DNA from: Williamsia phyllosphaerae
Lineage (GTDB): Bacteria; Actinomycetota; Actinomycetes; Mycobacteriales; Mycobacteriaceae
Assembly: GCF_014635305.1 (NCBI RefSeq)
Contig: NZ_BMCS01000001.1
Span: forward strand, 682,001 to 746,000
Length of the DNA stretch: 64,000 bases
Direction: 5' to 3'
The position numbers were made by a program, and so were the translations under genes. The notes beneath the pieces were generated by a model that had not been told where the DNA came from, made no database searches, and was given only the letters and a program-made list of their open reading frames with translations. Position 1 is the stretch's first letter, and every line of letters starts with the position of its first letter. Below, piece after piece: positions 63,601-64,000 of this stretch.

Positions 63601-64000
63601 AGTGCCGCTGCGGGGTTGCACGGATCGACCCCCTCGTGCAGCTCGCCGATCCCGGGGACCGAGGTCCAGTCGGGCACGTCGGTGGTCCCGTCTGAGTTCG
63701 ACCCATCAGGGGCGTCGAAGCGACCCAGGTAGTTGAAGAGGATCTCCGGTGTCGGCAGGTCGACGAGTTCGGGGACCTCGTCGACGTACCGCAGGATGCC
63801 GTACCCGATGCCCTGCGACGGAGTGGACCGGACCTGTTCCTTGACCGTCTTGAGCGCGGCGTCGAGGACGGGCGCCCCGCGCAGGACGTCGTCCCACTCC
63901 ACGTCGCCGGCGTCGACCGCCACCGGGTGGATCGACGTGAACCAACCGAGGGTCTCGGCGAGCCCGACGTGGTCGCCGGCGGTGCCGAGGACCTCCGGAC
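51663..64000 (-). CDS. Multimodular non-ribosomal peptide synthetase, siderophore type (partial, N-terminal part beyond window)
   Basis: Over 4,100 residues are visible. Order from N to C, with rough bases: end of an epimerization domain (64000-63450); condensation (63360-62060, MHHALADGW); adenylation (62020-60540), code DFWSVGMV, threonine; carrier protein (LGGDS near 60375); epimerization (60185-58850, HHLAVDG); condensation (58760-57420, motif YHLLLWDG with the first His replaced by Tyr, second His kept); adenylation (57390-55890), code DMENLGLI, N5-hydroxyornithine; carrier protein (LGGHS near 55755); condensation (55560-54250, HHLVADE); adenylation (54200-52730), code DILQAGMV, nearest to glycine; carrier protein (LGGHS near 52585); thioesterase (52430-51670, Ser in GWSFGG near 52168, His in VAHSQML). 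Hydroxyornithine specificity matches the nearby monooxygenase. The layout resembles exochelin synthetase FxbC. Upstream domain content and any iron box are outside the window. Confidence 0.93.
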   Translation of the reverse strand, partial: PEVLGTAGDHVGLAETLGWFTSIHPVAVDAGDVEWDDVLRGAPVLDAALKTVKEQVRSTPSQGIGYGILRYVDEVPELVDLPTPEILFNYLGRFDAPDGSNSDGTTDVPDWTSVPGIGELHEGVDPCNPAAALEINARIDGTGDSARFVAEITWPTGILDDVAVTDLADRWMAALTGLTRARVGGHTPSDFGQVDLTPEDIATLSPTDRPADDILPLLPLQSGMYFHSILLAGDRAAGADVTDPYVVQQVAAITGRVDVDRFAAAIDAVVARHAALRARFATTSAGALVQVIESHQTADVEQVDLRSDADPSVSADEWAARTLARPFDLNAAPPIRFALLSLTDTEHRLVQTMHHALADGWSYPLIFADLLSAYRSGVDTLPPVAIDLADHIAAVHRGDIADARAAWTAALSGVNGPTSIAEHLPTVATPSTGHRDVSTTLPEDATRALTAAARTRGVTLGAVVHAAWALVLGRMTGTDSVVFGSTVSGRAGTDPDVIGVVGLLINTNPLAVSWQGADSLADVVAGVAAFQLEVMDAQQLGLTEIARLTGHPTLFDTMVVVENFPDVEDTPGSDPDALRVTGFTGTDTPHYPVSLVAFPGDELALEIKYDSSLVSEHYATGLTRAVAAVIDQWTVDPERRVAATALEPTATAVAPPQTVRSDTTLLALVAASSAEDPDATAVTFGEASLTRRELDERSNALARLLVDAGARPEARVGIALPRGLDLVVAVLAAVKSGAAYVPLDTDSPAERLRYITGDAGLTVLVTSQALAEVVPVADDTATILLDGDTHRERLERASTALVTDADRIAPLRPGHPAYLIYTSGSTGAPKAVEMPHASVVALFTAATARMPLDGQVWTMFHSIAFDFSVWELWGALCHGGRLIVVDGETCRDPERFVELLARERVTMLSQTPSAYYPLMGHPGFADLAVETVVFGGEALDLDRVPARGHTRLINMYGITETCVHVTDHDLGHDTGRASVIGTPLPGLDVHLLDHHLQPVPAGLVGEIYVVGPQLARGYAARSALTATRFVAHESGTRMYRSGDLAYRDTAGDLVYLGRADQQVALRGYRIELGEVEHALRHLDGIADAAAAVGDDRTGRSVLTAVVVGRTPDAVPDLDDLRAQLAEHLPTYMIPARMASVTALPLTVNGKVDRAAVVGAAVVESEVVATPTPPTPTASTPTDADGLAAVVADLLGLDHVGPDDDFFSLGGDSIVAISLVNRAKTLGVTISPRDVFTHRTARKLVESGGVAPGAASPGAAASDDPDRPDPDRYGDVLLTPIVHRLNELGGTITRLNQAEVLYTPAGADASQIRALLDALVRRHDALRLRLIRTSPLLWSTEVDAPGASPDPILRIVDGTGLDHTALTAAIAEHSDELTGLLDPDTGQMIAAAWIDAGPDARGRLILVIHHLAVDGVSWRIVLDDLATGWADVIAGRTPELPAATASVRGHATALTQRAAHPDLLGEFEFWRAQVEPGADLVDGPVPFGLTVGQTTDRTVTVDTALTQRLLTSIPVAFDADITETLVASLAFAAARVRGGAGELLIDLERHGRDIDLDGMDLTRTVGWFTTVAPVRLPAVTATGGVAESVGAVRDVLRAVPDGGVGARGIGFGLLRYANPRTAGLLARGAAPQVLFNYLGRSSEGQERDWLSAAESSALRTAPDADLGTPYLLEVNAVCIDGPDGPELRIHLTYPQEGIAGLDVDRLGDDWLAALGDLDSAAESAPTVTLRSLPEDDHTALVDRYGSALNDVWPLSPLQEGLYFQATSSDVDVYVACNAFDLDSRLDAHALREAMGEVMGTHRAMRSGFVTAASGRLVTFIVDDLEVPLTEIDLTGVDPTEIPARLDEITDADRTAPFDLAAPPLLRLSLIHLPDGRDRLMFTYHLLLWDGWSRELVLTDLFAAYDRRVGRAASAIDPPRADFPRADFTDYLRWVGDQDTAASAQAWKDYFAGLEEPSILYPAAIGTDPVLARRVDVEFSETETEQLGVAARRAGVTTHALISTALALLLSRRLGRADVVFGTTVAGRPTDLDGIDSVVGVFLNTVPVRVTMTPSQRAADVMRRVQDDRIAMMDHEYLGLGEVQRHAVQGDGDGGALFDSLYVLQNFLGDDTFTDLERAQGITGVEAVDATHYPLTWVAMPGRRLWLKLEYRPDVVDADEARGLLDELHAILLAASRDVDRGVAGLTAPADAHAEITGRAVDIDDVTIAEMLAEQARRSPDAPALTQGDEEIDYRELAERVNRTARLLLDHGAGPEQIVGLALPRSVDMVVGLFAVLSVGAAYLPLDLSAPDERIADLVDDAAPLLVLVTEETRPRIEGAANVSISDAADHPGHPLEASEIGAFAPGNALRLDHPAYVIYTSGSTGKPKGVVTGYRGLTNMQINHRAEIFAPVIAAAGGATLTVAHTVSFAFDMSWEELLWLVEGHHVHICDEDLRRDSAALVAYCRDHGVDVINVTPTYATQLLEQGLLEGVGRPKLVLLGGEAVSDQLWSALRDTPDLLGYNLYGPTEYTINTLGVGTDDSDRSAVGTPITNTTCSILDGWLRPVPDGVSGELYIRGAGLARCYLDRPRLTAAAFVADITGTGERMYRTGDLVRRRPDGLIDYLGRTDDQVKIRGHRVEPGEVTAVMLTLPGVTGGSVIAAADDSGTKRLVAYVVVDPTHRDDGLLGRVRSGLASTLPAYLVPAAYAVVDSLPLTINGKLDTAALPEPTVISTRSRAAANNTERALCEVFATALDVGDVGVQDDFFALGGHSLLATRLLGLINDRFGSSLRVRDLFDAPSPEALARRIAATDSDAAGSVRPLVARTDPGPAPLAPPQQQLFVMSQIDPTSTSYLYPLAVRVRGHLDASALRTALLAVIDRHEPLRSRYVERDGHVVADVFDSSAVDAQLVFGVEQLDESDLHDAIASELSRPIDPAVDLPIRATLLEVGTDSVLLLCLHHLVADEWSDAVLLGDLDRAYRAAADPTGADTAAAPDDIEVTYGDYAQWARDRLGDPTDDSSAHSTQIDYWRTQLAHLPPEVTVAPDLVPTRPGRADEVSTRVDTAVADRLRSVAGDAGATVFMALHAALAVTLRRFGVGDDVVIGSPQSGRTEAALADLVGFFANTVVLRTDLSGRPTFGELLTRVRAVDLAALDHADVPFADVVGALNPVRSPGRNPLFAVMLGYFRRQTDGDAAAMFGLSTADVDVTPAEAKVDLNLTCIDHGPGGPIELVLEYDSSRYLAATARDLTDCLERVVGSAAATPDTGVADLGIVPTTAVPAEAVATPTRWYTELDEHAARSPRTPAVIAGGVGVSYRALAERSRVIADRLAHAGVGAETVVALAMDRTADLVAAMAAVHRLHAAYLPLDLTLPTDRLAYIVDDAAPVLVLTDGHADLSWSSAPVRTVDDAQWSSMGGESERAAVPDSPPAADLAAYLIYTSGSTGKPKGVNVTHRALDAFRAGVDRAFPIGADDVVLAVTTVSFDIAVLELIVPVTTGATVVPADASQAADPGRLGDLIATNDVTVAQATPSLWAMVTRHRDADGRAIDLSGVRVAVGGEALPSDLAGELVRRAAQVSNMYGPTEVTVWATSAQIDAAAAARPPIGSPWHTVVGHVLDADLRPVPAGVTGELYLAGAQVARGYHDRFGLTSERFVADPFSADGSRMYRTGDVVRARRDGNLEYRGRSDHQVKIRGHRIEPDEVAAELRRIDGVIDAVVVADDHPAVGLRLVGYTVGTDVTENALRTRLGSLLPAHMVPARIVVLDALPLTPNGKVDRNALPEPTDAASDDAFAADLTETERAVADLFGEILGVPVSDVHSDFFALGGHSLLLVRLADALDERFDQRIEVRELFGLSTVGALATRIDNPTNRSASDALDPVIRWGAEVEDTDAAPVICLPPASGMCWEFAGLARALGPTVPVIGLQSRSLTDPSAIGRPFDDVVVDYCERIDELGVGPRIALVGWSFGGIVAVAIVGALRRRGYTVDPLIVLDAYRPDSVADDDEHLATLLRELGIAVPAAEPVTMDTAVRLVAADDDFLASLGDDAVRSVIDTYLDSDRIIADAVQADSIPDPVVEPVTFLQSTVLESGFDGNSAAGWRSAVPALEVIDVDVAHSQMLTAPAVEIIVGLLGH

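Noticed and set aside
1..64000. tRNA, rRNA, CRISPR, prophage or toxin-antitoxin modules
   Set aside because: No clover-leaf with TTCGA-type loop, no rRNA stretch, no regularly spaced repeats and no phage structural genes were noticed. A computational scan could still find a small ncRNA.

Overview
The window looks like chromosomal DNA from a mycolic-acid actinobacterium of the Gordonia / Rhodococcus / Mycobacterium group. The evidence is very high GC, a GlfT2-type galactofuranosyltransferase, a wax-ester/diacylglycerol acyltransferase, a FadE5-type acyl-CoA dehydrogenase, a DUF222-HNH (13E12-type) protein, F420/PPOX-type enzymes and IdeR-like iron boxes. Gordonia is the best guess, but the genus is inferred. 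I see no rRNA, tRNA, CRISPR array, insertion sequence or prophage. No stretch longer than about 300 bases lacks a gene.

Layout. 1-9.5 kb: 5' part of pyruvate carboxylase (pyc) behind an aldo/keto reductase; a CitAB/DcuSR-type two-component system divergent from a C4-dicarboxylate symporter (dctA) with a CRP-like site between them; two small proteins; an orphan ketosynthase. 9.6-24.7 kb: triple-PAS diguanylate cyclase, YibE/F membrane protein, GNAT, MFS transporter, thioesterase, hydrolases, an orphan ATP-grasp ligase, an EamA-like transporter, a PAP2-DUF6153-DUF305 cluster, WS/DGAT and endonuclease IV. 24.8-29.4 kb: fadE5 with a clear promoter and operator-like palindrome and a strong terminator, then a TetR gene divergent from an NmrA/SnoaL pair with two near-identical operator candidates. 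29.4-33.7 kb: a five-gene ABC exporter plus LuxR-type two-component operon. 33.9-42.7 kb: hydrolase, SDR, a GT2-DUF2064-methyltransferase operon divergent from a membrane protein-OmpR-kinase operon, then epimerase and MTA phosphorylase; from memory this resembles the M. tuberculosis Rv0535-Rv0541 neighbourhood. 42.8-46.8 kb: a protein with a GyrA-like tail, a DUF222-HNH protein, an unknown protein and a NodB-type deacetylase. 46.8-64 kb: GlfT2-type transferase, then an iron-siderophore locus.

The siderophore locus is the most interesting part. A giant NRPS (over 4,100 residues, running off the window) reads, in order, E | C-A(Thr)-PCP-E | C-A(N5-hydroxyornithine)-PCP | C-A(Gly-like)-PCP-TE. 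Beside it lie a siderophore-binding lipoprotein and a translationally coupled pair of aspartate 1-decarboxylase (panD, which makes beta-alanine) and ornithine N5-monooxygenase. Iron boxes precede both transcription units. beta-Alanine plus hydroxyornithine plus D-Thr is the composition of mycobacterial exochelin, so I infer an exochelin-like peptide with a dedicated beta-alanine supply.

Many genes have a TAnnnT hexamer ending 6-7 bases before the start codon. This is the signature of leaderless transcripts and was used to settle several starts.
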